Assembly (NCBI GenBank): GCA_905372035.1
Contig: CAJPNN010000014.1
Coordinates: 1-26,264 of the forward strand
DNA length: 26,264 nucleotides
Reading direction: 5' to 3'
Source: Bacillota bacterium
GTDB taxonomy: Bacteria > Bacillota > Clostridia > Peptostreptococcales > Anaerovoracaceae
The notes under the pieces are model-generated. The model saw nothing but the letters and a program-made list of their open reading frames with translations. It had not been told where the DNA came from and searched no databases. A program made the translations under genes and the position numbers. Numbering within the stretch: position 1 is the first letter of the stretch; each line of letters begins with the position of its first letter. Of this stretch, positions 16,499-24,426 are shown piece after piece.

Positions 16499-16990
16499 AT
16501 GTTTTCTGTTGGAGATAAGATTGTATATCCTATGCATGGAGCAGGTGTTGTGGAGAAAATCAAAGTCGAAAATGTTTTGGGCGAAGATCGGAAATATTAT
16601 ATTTTGAGTATTCCGTACGGCGATATGAAAGTTATGGTTCCTGTGGATACGAGCAGCAGGGTCGGGATCAGAAATATTGTTTCCGTAAAAGAGATGGACA
16701 AGGTAGTGGATGTTTTGAAAGATGATTCCAGCGAGATGTCGGGGAACTGGAACAGAAGATATAGAGAAAATATGGAAAAGCTGAAAACGGGCGATATTTT
16801 AGCTGTTGCCGAGGTGGTGCGAAATTTGGTTAGAAGTGACAGCAAGAAGAAGCTTTCTACCGGAGAAAAAAAGATGCTGTCAAATGCAAAACAGATACTT
16901 GTCAGTGAAGTTATACTTGTAAAAGATATGCAGGAAGAAGAAGCGAAAAATATGATTGAGCGTATGATAATGGGAGATAAGGCGATATAA
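16499..16990 (+). CDS. carD: CarD/CdnL-family RNA polymerase-binding transcription regulator
   Basis: This 163-residue protein has the N-terminal Tudor-like RNAP-interacting domain shared with Mfd (FSVGDKIVYPMHGAGVV, about residues 2-18, and YGDMKVMVPVD). A helical C-terminal domain follows (about 70-163). CarD proteins bind the RNAP beta subunit and stabilise open promoter complexes. AAGGGGGTGG precedes the ATG. Two tandem promoters lie upstream, while a terminator at 17104 separates it from the PIN/TRAM gene. It is therefore probably a monocistronic gene under its own control. Confidence 0.93.
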   Translation: MFSVGDKIVYPMHGAGVVEKIKVENVLGEDRKYYILSIPYGDMKVMVPVDTSSRVGIRNIVSVKEMDKVVDVLKDDSSEMSGNWNRRYRENMEKLKTGDILAVAEVVRNLVRSDSKKKLSTGEKKMLSNAKQILVSEVILVKDMQEEEAKNMIERMIMGDKAI

Positions 16991-17103
16991 TGCTGTTTGA
17001 TTAATATCTCTTTAGGTTATTTTGACGTTTTTTCGTTTTGATTTAATATTTGATTTGATTAGATAGTATTTTAATGTTACAAAATTGCTACAGAATGGTT
17101 AAG

Positions 17104-17126
17104 AATCCCTTACATCAGGGATTTTT
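17104..17126 (+). terminator. Terminator after carD
   Basis: AATCCCT (17104-17110) pairs with AGGGATT (17117-17123) across TACATC and runs into TTTTT. Confidence 0.75.
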
Positions 17127-17206
17127 CATTTATTTTGTGGAAAGGTATAGAATAATTTAATATAATCTAAGGCGGGTGTTGAGTATCGTGTGGAGGAGGT
17201 GATAGG

Positions 17207-18304
17207 ATGCTGAACAAAATATCAAGGGCTATACTTACGATTGCAGGATGTGCAGTCGGATATGGAGTCTTTTTATTGGCGAAGCTTTTACTTAAAGTTA
17301 CCAATGGCTATGAATTCACTGCAAAGAGTGAGATAGCCGGAGCTGTTTTTTGTGCACTTATATTCGGTTTATTATTTTTTCTTATAGCGCCGTTAATAAA
17401 AAGAGGGAGTTTGAGAGCCGCCAACAGATTGGAAAGTGATTTGCAGAGGATATCTACAAATGAACTCGTTTCAGGAACGATAGGACTGATCATAGGTTTA
17501 GTTTTGGCGTATTTGATAAGCCAGCTGTTTAAGGAAATCAGAGTGCCGTTTTTGGTGACTTTATTATCGATATTTGTATATCTTGTATTCGGATTTTTGG
17601 GAATTTTCATAGGAAGCAGAAGGGGCAAGGAAATCTTGACTGCATGGCTTAATCAAAGGAAGTCGGGCTCATCAAAAACCAAAAATAAACATGGAGACGC
17701 AACCCCGAAAATCCTTGACACAAGCGTGATAATTGACGGGAGAATTTCCGATATCATGAGGACGGGATTTATAGAAGGGAACATAGTTATTCCTGAATTT
17801 GTGCTTGTAGAGTTACAGCATATTGCGGATTCTTCGGACAGCCTTAAGAGAATAAGAGGAAGAAGAGGTCTTGACATCTTGAATAAGATTCAGGGGGAAT
17901 ATGGAATAGAGATTCAAAACACCGCAAGTGAAAAGGCGCTGGATGAAATACCGGAGGTGGATATAAAACTTCTGAAACTTGCACAAATAATGAACGGCAA
18001 GGTAGTTACAAATGACTATAATTTGAATAAGGTTGCGAAAATAAAAGGTGTTGAAGTATTGAATATAAACGAACTTGCAAACACGTTGAAACCCGTTGTT
18101 CTTCCGGGGGAAGACATGATTTTGACACCGGTGAAAGAGGGAAAGGAACAGAATCAGGCGGTTGCGTATTTGGATGACGGAACCATGATAGTGGTAGAAG
18201 ACGGCAGACGATATATAGGAGAAACTATAGAGACGACAGTAACAAGCGTTTTGCAAACATCGGCAGGAAGAATGATTTTCTCGAAGCCTAAAAACAGGAA
18301 ATAA
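17207..18304 (+). CDS. yacL: YacL-like membrane protein with PIN and TRAM domains
   Basis: The 365-residue protein has four predicted membrane segments (about 8-28, 43-64, 86-106, 115-137) and a cytoplasmic PIN nuclease-fold domain from about 168. The PIN domain shows acidic residues in LDTSVIIDGRISD (D171, D177), E202 and the VVTNDYNLNKVA motif. A TRAM RNA-binding domain closes the protein (about 300-355). GGAGGAGGTGAT precedes the ATG at 17207. The family sits next to ispD/ispF in Bacillus and many Clostridia. RNA binding or cleavage is likely from the domains, but the target is unknown. Confidence 0.93.
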   Translation: MLNKISRAILTIAGCAVGYGVFLLAKLLLKVTNGYEFTAKSEIAGAVFCALIFGLLFFLIAPLIKRGSLRAANRLESDLQRISTNELVSGTIGLIIGLVLAYLISQLFKEIRVPFLVTLLSIFVYLVFGFLGIFIGSRRGKEILTAWLNQRKSGSSKTKNKHGDATPKILDTSVIIDGRISDIMRTGFIEGNIVIPEFVLVELQHIADSSDSLKRIRGRRGLDILNKIQGEYGIEIQNTASEKALDEIPEVDIKLLKLAQIMNGKVVTNDYNLNKVAKIKGVEVLNINELANTLKPVVLPGEDMILTPVKEGKEQNQAVAYLDDGTMIVVEDGRRYIGETIETTVTSVLQTSAGRMIFSKPKNRK

Positions 18305-18349
18305 ATTAAGAAATAAAATATAGTAGAGTTTGGAAAAGTGGATTATAAA

Positions 18350-19552
18350 ATGGATTACGATTACAAAATAGCAGTGATAATTGCAGCGGCAGGGAAAGGG
18401 GAAAGAATCGGAAAGGCAGTCCCCAAGCAATTTATTTCAATAAAAGGGAAAGAAATCCTTGAGTATACCATCAATGTGTTTAGAGGCATTGAGATGCTTG
18501 ATGTGTTCTTGGCTCTTCCTGAAGAATTCGTGGACGGAGCGGAAGCAAAATATAAAGTGAAAAAGGTTGTTGCAGGAGGTAAGACCAGGCAAGAGTCGGT
18601 ATATAACGCATTCAAGTGTATTGACGCCGAACAATATAAATGGGTTCTTGTGCATGATGCGGCAAGACCTTTTTTGAGTGCGCAGCTGCTTGGAAAAGTT
18701 TTGGATCAAACAATGATATCAGGGTCGGCGGTACCGGTTATAGAACTTAGCGATACTGTTAAGACCGTTTCGGAGGATAAGGTTACAAACACTTTGGAGA
18801 GAGATACATTGAGAGCCGTACAGACTCCGCAGGGATTTGAATATGGGATTTTGAAGAAAGCTTTTGATCGTGCGAACGATGAAGATTTCACCGGAAACGA
18901 TGAATCGGCTTTGCTTGAAAGAATAGGCGAGAGTGTTTATACAGTTCAGGGAGAAAAGATCAACTTTAAAATTACCACGGAAGAAGATTTGGATATAGCA
19001 AAAATAATGATGGGGACAGTCTTATTTCAAAAAGTTGATCGTGAAAACGATAACCCTTCCGGAAATATACGACCTCGAATAAGAGTAGGAACAGGCTTTG
19101 ATGTTCATAAGATCGTTTCAGGCAGAGAGATGATCATAGGCGGTGTAAACATGCCGTCCCCCGACGGACTTATGGGACATTCGGATGCGGATGTTTTAAC
19201 CCATGCTATAATGGATGCAATATTGGGAGCGGCAGGTTTGCCCGATATAGGGATTAATTTTCCGAATAACGATGAGAAATACAGAGATATATTCAGCATA
19301 AAGCTTTTGGAACAAGTGGGAAACATCATAAGAGAAAAAGGCGGAACAATAGTCAATATCGATGCCACACTTATTGGAGAGAGGCCGAGAATCGCCCCAT
19401 ATAGAGAAGAGATGATATCCAATATCTCAAAAGCTTTGAGAATCGACCCCAAGAGTGTCAGTATAAAGGGGACGACTACCGAAAAGCTGGGATTTTTGGG
19501 GAGAGAAGAAGGCGTTGCGGCTGAAGCCGTTGTACTTGTTGAATTTTTTTAA
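18350..19552 (+). CDS. ispDF: Bifunctional IspD-IspF fusion of the MEP isoprenoid pathway
   Basis: The N-terminal half (about 1-225) is MEP cytidylyltransferase (IspD), with AAAGKGERIGKAVPKQF, AGGKTRQESV, VHDAARPF, TPQGF and TGNDESAL. The C-terminal half (about 240-400) is MECDP synthase (IspF), with metal-site FDVH and GHSDADVLTHAI, DIGINFP, and the ending TTTEKLGFLGREEGVAAEAV. They catalyse the third and fifth steps of the MEP pathway to IPP and DMAPP; the fourth enzyme, IspE, is not in the window. The frame is continuous across the joint. The ATG at 18350 is preferred, with GTGGA upstream, but the in-frame GTG at 18338 is possible. Fusions of this kind are known, for example in Campylobacter. 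Confidence 0.95.
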   Translation: MDYDYKIAVIIAAAGKGERIGKAVPKQFISIKGKEILEYTINVFRGIEMLDVFLALPEEFVDGAEAKYKVKKVVAGGKTRQESVYNAFKCIDAEQYKWVLVHDAARPFLSAQLLGKVLDQTMISGSAVPVIELSDTVKTVSEDKVTNTLERDTLRAVQTPQGFEYGILKKAFDRANDEDFTGNDESALLERIGESVYTVQGEKINFKITTEEDLDIAKIMMGTVLFQKVDRENDNPSGNIRPRIRVGTGFDVHKIVSGREMIIGGVNMPSPDGLMGHSDADVLTHAIMDAILGAAGLPDIGINFPNNDEKYRDIFSIKLLEQVGNIIREKGGTIVNIDATLIGERPRIAPYREEMISNISKALRIDPKSVSIKGTTTEKLGFLGREEGVAAEAVVLVEFF

Positions 19553-19587
19553 TATATAAAAAATGCTCTCGGAGCTTTATATATTAA
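19549..19587. terminator. Hairpin at the ispDF stop, candidate terminator
   Basis: TTAATATATAAA (19549-19560) is the exact inverse of TTTATATATTAA (19576-19587), enclosing GCTC-TCG-GAGC (19565-19575). The arm overlaps the ispDF stop codon. No plus-strand T-run follows the outer stem, so it may terminate at the inner hairpin or only protect the 3' end. Confidence 0.5.
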
Positions 19588-19705
19588 AAATAAAAAACAT
19601 GATATTATAATGTTTAATAACATATTGTGGATATAAAAACATAGATATAAGATGTGAACGGGTCGATTTTGACTTTTATTTCAGGAAGCGAAAAGAGGAA
19701 GTAAA

Positions 19706-21433
19706 ATGAAATTATCTAAAATGTATATAAGAACTCTTAGAGAGGATCCTAAAGATGCGGAGATACCGAGTCATATATGGCTAATAAGATCAGGGATGAT
19801 ACGCAAGCTCGTTTCGGGAGTTTACGGGTTTATGCCTATGGGATATCGTTCTCTCAGGAAAATAGAAGCTATAATAAGAGAAGAAATGGATAAAACCGGA
19901 GCGGAAGAGATTCATATGTCGGCTATTCAGCCCGCAGAGTTGTGGCAGGAGTCGGGCAGATGGTTTGCATACGGTCCGGAAATGTGGAGACTTAAAGACA
20001 GGAATAACAGAGAGTTTTGTCTCGGACCCACGCATGAAGAAATTTTTACGGACATAATAAGAAATGAGGTAAATTCATATAAACAATTACCTTTGAATCT
20101 ATATCAGATACAGACCAAATATAGAGATGAGGCAAGACCGAGATTCGGATTAATGCGTTCAAGAGAATTTGTTATGAAAGATGCTTATTCTTTCGATAAG
20201 GATTTTGAGGGATTGGACAAAAGTTATGCCGTCATGTACGAAGTATATGAAAAAATATTTGACCGCTGCGGATTGGTTTATAGGGCGGTAGAGGCGGATT
20301 CCGGAGCGATAGGCGGAAATGCGTCACATGAATTTACGGCACTTTCAGAAGTCGGAGAAAGCGAGATCGCCTATTGTGAATGTTGCGATATGGCGGCAAC
20401 TGTAGAGCGAGCGGCTTGTGTGGACGATGTAGCGGGAGATGAGAAAGAGCTTGAGATTGAAAGAGTTCATACTCCGGGGACAAAAACGATAGAAGCCGTT
20501 GCCGAATTTTTGGGGATAGATGAAAAGAAAACTATAAAAGCATTGCTTTTCGATACATACGATGAAAATGGAAAGCACAAGGAATATGTGGCGGCTTTTA
20601 TACGGGGAGACAGAGAATTGAACATGACCAAACTCGTTAATGTTCTTGGCATTCCGGAACATGCGATAGAATTTGCGGATGAAGAAAAAATGGGAGCCGC
20701 AACGGGTGCAGTAGGAGGATTTACGGGACCTTTAGGATTACACGAGTGCAGGATCATAGCGGATTCGGAGATAGTGGAAGCGAAAAATCTTTGTGCGGGA
20801 GCGTGCGAAAAAGACTATCACATAAAGAATGTGAATTATAAAAGGGACTATGAGGCGGACGATGTCGCGGACATAAAATTGATAAAAGAAAGTGATAAGT
20901 GTCCGCAATGCGGGAAACCCGTAAAATGTGCAAGAGGTATAGAAGTCGGTCAGGTATTCAAACTTGGAGTCAAATACAGCGAGTCCATGGGAGCATATTA
21001 TAAAGACGAAAACATGATGCAGAGACTTATTGTGATGGGATGTTACGGTATAGGTGTTACAAGGACGCTTGCGGCTATAGTGGAACAACATCATGATGAA
21101 AATGGAATAATCTGGCCTGTTTCCGTGGCTCCTTATCATGTGATAATAACTGTGGTAAATATGAAAGACGGAGAACAGGTAAAACTCGGTGAAAAAATTT
21201 ATTCCAAGTTGAGCAATACCGGTCTTGAGGTCCTGCTTGACGATAGAGATGAAAGAGCCGGAGTCAAGTTTAAAGATGCGGACATAATAGGAATTCCTAT
21301 AAGGATTACTGTGGGTAAAAGAGCGGTAGAAAATATTGTAGAATATAAGCTGAGGAAAGAAGCGGATAAAATTGAAATGTCCGTTGAAAAAGCTATAGAG
21401 AGTGCAAAGAAATATATAGAAGAAAACAAATAA
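19706..21433 (+). CDS. proS: Prolyl-tRNA synthetase (bacterial type with editing domain)
   Basis: This class II synthetase charges tRNA-Pro. The 575-residue protein has the motif 1 region (RKIEAIIREEM), motif 2 (DEARPRFGLMRSREFVMKDA) and motif 3 (GCYGIGVTRTLAAIVEQHHD). An inserted YbaK-like editing domain (about 230-390) carries KKTIKALLFD, and the anticodon-binding domain is at the C-terminus (about 475-575). Length and layout fit the bacterial form and not the archaeal/eukaryotic form. AGAGGAAG precedes the ATG. No T-box leader (no TGGNACCGCG-type motif) is visible upstream. A cyclophilin gene follows 13 nt later. Confidence 0.97.
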   Translation: MKLSKMYIRTLREDPKDAEIPSHIWLIRSGMIRKLVSGVYGFMPMGYRSLRKIEAIIREEMDKTGAEEIHMSAIQPAELWQESGRWFAYGPEMWRLKDRNNREFCLGPTHEEIFTDIIRNEVNSYKQLPLNLYQIQTKYRDEARPRFGLMRSREFVMKDAYSFDKDFEGLDKSYAVMYEVYEKIFDRCGLVYRAVEADSGAIGGNASHEFTALSEVGESEIAYCECCDMAATVERAACVDDVAGDEKELEIERVHTPGTKTIEAVAEFLGIDEKKTIKALLFDTYDENGKHKEYVAAFIRGDRELNMTKLVNVLGIPEHAIEFADEEKMGAATGAVGGFTGPLGLHECRIIADSEIVEAKNLCAGACEKDYHIKNVNYKRDYEADDVADIKLIKESDKCPQCGKPVKCARGIEVGQVFKLGVKYSESMGAYYKDENMMQRLIVMGCYGIGVTRTLAAIVEQHHDENGIIWPVSVAPYHVIITVVNMKDGEQVKLGEKIYSKLSNTGLEVLLDDRDERAGVKFKDADIIGIPIRITVGKRAVENIVEYKLRKEADKIEMSVEKAIESAKKYIEENK

Positions 21434-21446
21434 GGAGAAGATAAAA

Positions 21447-21926
21447 ATGGTCAAAGTGAAATTTGAGATGGAAAACGGAGATGTTATGAGAGCGGAACTA
21501 TATGAGGATATAGCTCCGGCTACAGTTGAAAATTTCAAAAAGTTGGTTGAGGACGGATTTTATAACGGACTTACATTTCATCGAGTTATACCGGGATTTA
21601 TGATACAGGGAGGATGCCCTGAAGGCAACGGGACAGGCGGTCCGGGACATACGATAAAAGGAGAGTTTTCAAATAACGGATTTGAAAATAACCTCAAGCA
21701 TGAAAGAGGGGTTTTATCAATGGCAAGAACCATGGTTCCCGATTCTGCCGGGAGTCAGTTCTTCATAATGGTAGAAGACTGTCCTTTCCTGGATGGAGAT
21801 TATGCGGCTTTCGGAAAGGTTACGGAAGGAATCGAAGCTGCAGATAAAATTGTTTCTGTAGAGAGAAATGCTGCGGATAAACCGCTGGTGCCGCAGGTTA
21901 TCAAGTCCGTGATTATAGAAAAATAA
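21447..21926 (+). CDS. Cyclophilin-type peptidyl-prolyl cis-trans isomerase
   Basis: The 159-residue, single-domain cyclophilin has FHRVIPGFMIQGG (catalytic Arg and hydrophobic pocket), GTGGPGHTIKGEF, RGVLSMAR, SAGSQFFIM and LDGDYAAFGKV. It has no signal peptide, so it is cytoplasmic and probably helps protein folding. AAGGAG precedes the ATG at 21447. It lies 13 nt after proS, which suggests co-transcription. Confidence 0.95.
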   Translation: MVKVKFEMENGDVMRAELYEDIAPATVENFKKLVEDGFYNGLTFHRVIPGFMIQGGCPEGNGTGGPGHTIKGEFSNNGFENNLKHERGVLSMARTMVPDSAGSQFFIMVEDCPFLDGDYAAFGKVTEGIEAADKIVSVERNAADKPLVPQVIKSVIIEK

Positions 21927-21937
21927 CTTAATTGCAC

Positions 21938-21996
21938 TTTGTAATTAATTCCGCTTTGCATTTGAATTACAAAATTTGTGCCTATAGGAAATAGGC
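21938..21996. repeat. Inverted repeats in the gap between the cyclophilin and M23 peptidase genes
   Basis: TTTGTAATT (21938-21946) pairs with AATTACAAA (21965-21973). GCCTAT (21980-21985) pairs with ATAGGC (21991-21996). Neither has a clear T-tract. The rest of 21997-22126 shows no convincing gene or known riboswitch. Confidence 0.5.
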
Positions 21997-22126
21997 GATA
22001 TGCCGGTTATGCGACTGCGGGAAAAGTTATTTATGAAACAGACAGTTATAGTTATTATTAAACGCAAATATAATTGCAGGAGAATAATAAAGAAGTTTGA
22101 GACAAGTCAGACATTTTTTAAAAGGG

Positions 22127-22155
22127 TTGACTTTATAAAAGCGGTATTGTAACAT
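22127..22155 (+). promoter_or_regulatory. Promoter of the M23 peptidase gene
   Basis: TTGACT (22127-22132) and TAACAT (22150-22155) are 17 bp apart. The expected start is near 22162, at the first base of the following hairpin. Confidence 0.6.
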
Positions 22156-22160
22156 TGGTG

Positions 22161-22191
22161 GTGTTGAGCGTAGAAGCTCAACACTTTTTTT
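22161..22191 (+). terminator. Strong hairpin terminator or attenuator before the M23 peptidase gene
   Basis: GTGTTGAGC (22161-22169) pairs perfectly with GCTCAACAC (22176-22184), followed by seven T. It may end the upstream operon. Because a promoter points straight into it, it may also cut short or stabilise the peptidase transcript. Confidence 0.85.
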
Positions 22192-22253
22192 ATACTTGGA
22201 ATTGAGAGGTGATGGAGAAAAGAAGTTACAGTTGTTATCAAAGGAAAGAGGAA

Positions 22254-23672
22254 ATGGATATTAAAAAAAATTATAAGCTTAAGAAAAAATTTTCGTCAGC
22301 TTGGAATAGAATATGTAAGTCGGCTTCAAATTATAAATCGGCATTTAAGAATAAATTGTCTTTGAATAATATGGCGGACTTTAAAGAAAAATACGCTTCA
22401 AAAGGAATGTCGGTCTTTGCAGACGGAATAAAAAGATCGTTTGATAAGTCGAGTACAAGAGCAAAAAAAGAAATGGGAATATTTCTTTTGAGCACAATTA
22501 TAGTCTGTACATTGGTCGGCACAAATCTTGGGGATGTAAACTTGAGCAATAAAAGCATCGGGCAGGCGAATGCGGGAAATGTAAGTAAATCGCATTCTGC
22601 GGAAAAGCATGAAAAGCTTAAAAACGGCGGAGTGAAAGCTTGGGTTATAAGAATTGATGATAAGCAGGTTGTAGCGATGGCTACAAAGAAAGAAGCGAAA
22701 AAAACACTTAGAGGTGTTAAGTCATATTATTATAACAGGATCGATAAAAATGCCGATATAACCGAGAAAAAGTTCAAAGAAAAGATAGAAATAAAAAATG
22801 AAAAAGTTGATTCCGACAAAGTTATGTCAGCCGAGAAAGGATTTTTCCACATTGTAAACGGAGGTAAAGAGATAAAAACATATCTTATAAAGGCGGGAGA
22901 TACGGCGTGGGATATAGCGGTAAACAATCACGTAACATTTACGGATATGAAAGCGATAAATCCCGGTTTTGATCCTTTTAACATAAAAATAGGAGAAAAA
23001 ATAAAACTCACGGCGGCAAACCCGTTTTTAACGCTTCAGACAAAGGAAATTTCCAACTATTCGGTATCTCTTCCGTTCGGGGTGAGTGAACAGCAGACCG
23101 ATGCACTCTATAAGGGAGAGCGACAAGTTTATGCGGCAGGGCAGCCGGGAATTAAAAACATCACTTCGGAAATCGTGAGAGAAAACGGCAAACCGGTATC
23201 TTCCAGAGAGATTGTATCAAAAGTTACTTCCGAGCCTGTAAAACAGATAGTGCTTACAGGGACAAAAAACAGACCGGACTTCCTGTATGCGGCATCGACA
23301 AAAGGAAAATTGGGCAGGCCGATGGCAAGCTTAAGAGTGTCGTGTGCTTTTGGAGCAAGCAGAGGATCAAGGAGACATGAAGGCATAGACTTTTGTACTC
23401 CTGTAGGGACTTCGGTGTATGCTTCCGAAAGCGGCGTGGTAACCAAGGCGGCAAGAGAAGGATCATACGGGAACGTGATTTTTATAAAGCACGGCAACGG
23501 TTTGGAGACCAGATATGCTCATTGCAGCAAGCTTTTGGTAAGTGCCGGTCAGTCCGTTCAAAGGGGTCAGATGATTGCAAAGTCGGGAAATACGGGAAGA
23601 TCAACGGGACCGCATCTGCATTTTGAAGTCAGAGTAGGCAAAACGGCAACGAATCCTATCGGATATCTTTAA
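22254..23672 (+). CDS. Membrane-anchored LysM-G5-M23 peptidoglycan endopeptidase
   Basis: This 472-residue wall enzyme probably cuts peptidoglycan peptide bridges. A basic cytoplasmic N-terminus is followed by one membrane segment (about 74-91), then a LysM domain (about 208-252, LIKAGDTAWDIA...IKIGEKIKL) for glycan binding. A G5 domain (about 262-338) and a C-terminal M23 metallopeptidase follow. The M23 zinc residues H375, D379 (HEGID) and H456 (HLHFE) are present, with H423 (YAHCS) as the additional catalytic His. The ATG at 22254 is preferred because AAGGA lies 8 nt upstream; ATG 22212 is possible. Its leader carries a strong terminator-like hairpin. Confidence 0.93.
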   Translation: MDIKKNYKLKKKFSSAWNRICKSASNYKSAFKNKLSLNNMADFKEKYASKGMSVFADGIKRSFDKSSTRAKKEMGIFLLSTIIVCTLVGTNLGDVNLSNKSIGQANAGNVSKSHSAEKHEKLKNGGVKAWVIRIDDKQVVAMATKKEAKKTLRGVKSYYYNRIDKNADITEKKFKEKIEIKNEKVDSDKVMSAEKGFFHIVNGGKEIKTYLIKAGDTAWDIAVNNHVTFTDMKAINPGFDPFNIKIGEKIKLTAANPFLTLQTKEISNYSVSLPFGVSEQQTDALYKGERQVYAAGQPGIKNITSEIVRENGKPVSSREIVSKVTSEPVKQIVLTGTKNRPDFLYAASTKGKLGRPMASLRVSCAFGASRGSRRHEGIDFCTPVGTSVYASESGVVTKAAREGSYGNVIFIKHGNGLETRYAHCSKLLVSAGQSVQRGQMIAKSGNTGRSTGPHLHFEVRVGKTATNPIGYL

Positions 23673-23678
23673 AATCTT

Positions 23679-23707
23679 TTGCGTATAAATGCGAAATAGT
23701 ATATAAT
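23679..23707 (+). promoter_or_regulatory. Promoter of the cysE-cysS-hisA cluster
   Basis: TTGCGT (23679-23684) and TATAAT (23702-23707) have 17-bp spacing. The expected start at about 23714 falls in the 5' arm of the next hairpin. Confidence 0.65.
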
Positions 23708-23710
23708 TTT

Positions 23711-23745
23711 AAAGTAGGAGATGATTCTCCTACTTTGATTTTTAT
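23711..23745 (+). terminator. Perfect hairpin with T-rich tail between M23 peptidase gene and cysE
   Basis: AAAGTAGGAG (23711-23720) pairs perfectly with CTCCTACTTT (23727-23736), then GATTTTTATT. It can terminate the peptidase gene and/or form the 5' end of the cysE mRNA. AAGGAG (23757-23762) follows just before the cysE ATG. Confidence 0.8.
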
Positions 23746-23766
23746 TCGGATACAAAAGGAGAAAGC

Positions 23767-24426
23767 ATGTCATTTTTAAAAAACGTGGCAGATGATATAA
23801 GAGCGGTTCTGGATAAAGACCCGGCTGCAAGAAACGGATTTGAAGTACTTTTATGCTACCCGGGAGTCTGGGCCGTTATGCTTCATCGCCCTGCACATTG
23901 GCTATATAGACATCATTGCAAACTTCTTGCGAGAATAATTTCTCAAATAATGAGATGGTTTACAGGTATAGAGATACATCCCGGAGCAACGATCGGACAC
24001 AGGTGCTTTATAGACCACGGCATGGCGGTTGTGATAGGAGAAACATCGGAGATAGGAGATGATGTGACTATATATCAGGCCGTCACCTTGGGCGGAACGG
24101 GTAAAGATTGCGGGAAAAGACATCCTACGATAGGGAATAATGTCGTGATATCTTCGGGAGCCAAGGTATTAGGACCGTTTAAGGTCGGGGATAATTCCAA
24201 AATAGGGGCAGGTTCGGTCGTGCTTAAGGAAGTGCCGCCGAATTGTACGGTTGTAGGCATTCCCGGACAAATAGTTATGCAGGCAGGCATGAAGTCGGAG
24301 GAAAAAATCGACGAGATGGATCAGATACATCTCCCGGATCCCGTTCAGGCTGAAATAGATTCACTGGAAGCCAGAATAAGATCATTGGAAAAGATAATTT
24401 GTGAGGTAGAAGAGGCAAAAAAATGA
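23767..24426 (+). CDS. cysE: Serine O-acetyltransferase
   Basis: It makes O-acetylserine from serine and acetyl-CoA, the committed step of cysteine synthesis. The 219-residue product is the short form of the family. It has an N-terminal helical part and a left-handed beta-helix of hexapeptide repeats from about 70 (IHPGATIGHRCFIDHGMAVV with the catalytic Asp-His pair, then GGTGKDCGKRHPTIGNNV). The C-terminal helix is probably coiled coil (AEIDSLEARIRSLEK). AAGGAG precedes the ATG. No cysteine T-box fits in the short leader. The last codons overlap cysS by 4 nt (ATGA), implying coupled translation. Confidence 0.96.
   Translation: MSFLKNVADDIRAVLDKDPAARNGFEVLLCYPGVWAVMLHRPAHWLYRHHCKLLARIISQIMRWFTGIEIHPGATIGHRCFIDHGMAVVIGETSEIGDDVTIYQAVTLGGTGKDCGKRHPTIGNNVVISSGAKVLGPFKVGDNSKIGAGSVVLKEVPPNCTVVGIPGQIVMQAGMKSEEKIDEMDQIHLPDPVQAEIDSLEARIRSLEKIICEVEEAKK

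Noticed and set aside
19588..19705. T-box leader for proS
   Set aside because: No TGGNACCGCG-type anti-terminator motif or specifier stem, and the stretch is too short and AT-rich.
20738..21538. 266-residue antisense frame across proS and the cyclophilin gene
   Set aside because: It overlaps two certain genes and has Phe/Ile/Tyr-rich composition typical of the reverse complement of AT-rich coding DNA.
22033..22152. A 39-residue basic frame (MKQTVIVIIKRKYNCRR...) before the M23 peptidase gene
   Set aside because: The only purine-rich stretch is too far from the ATG, and the frame overlaps the M23 promoter. It is possible but unsupported.
21927..22200. ydaO (c-di-AMP) riboswitch in front of the M23 peptidase gene, a common pairing in Bacillota
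   Set aside because: The conserved ydaO core motifs are not visible; only simple inverted repeats and a terminator hairpin are present.
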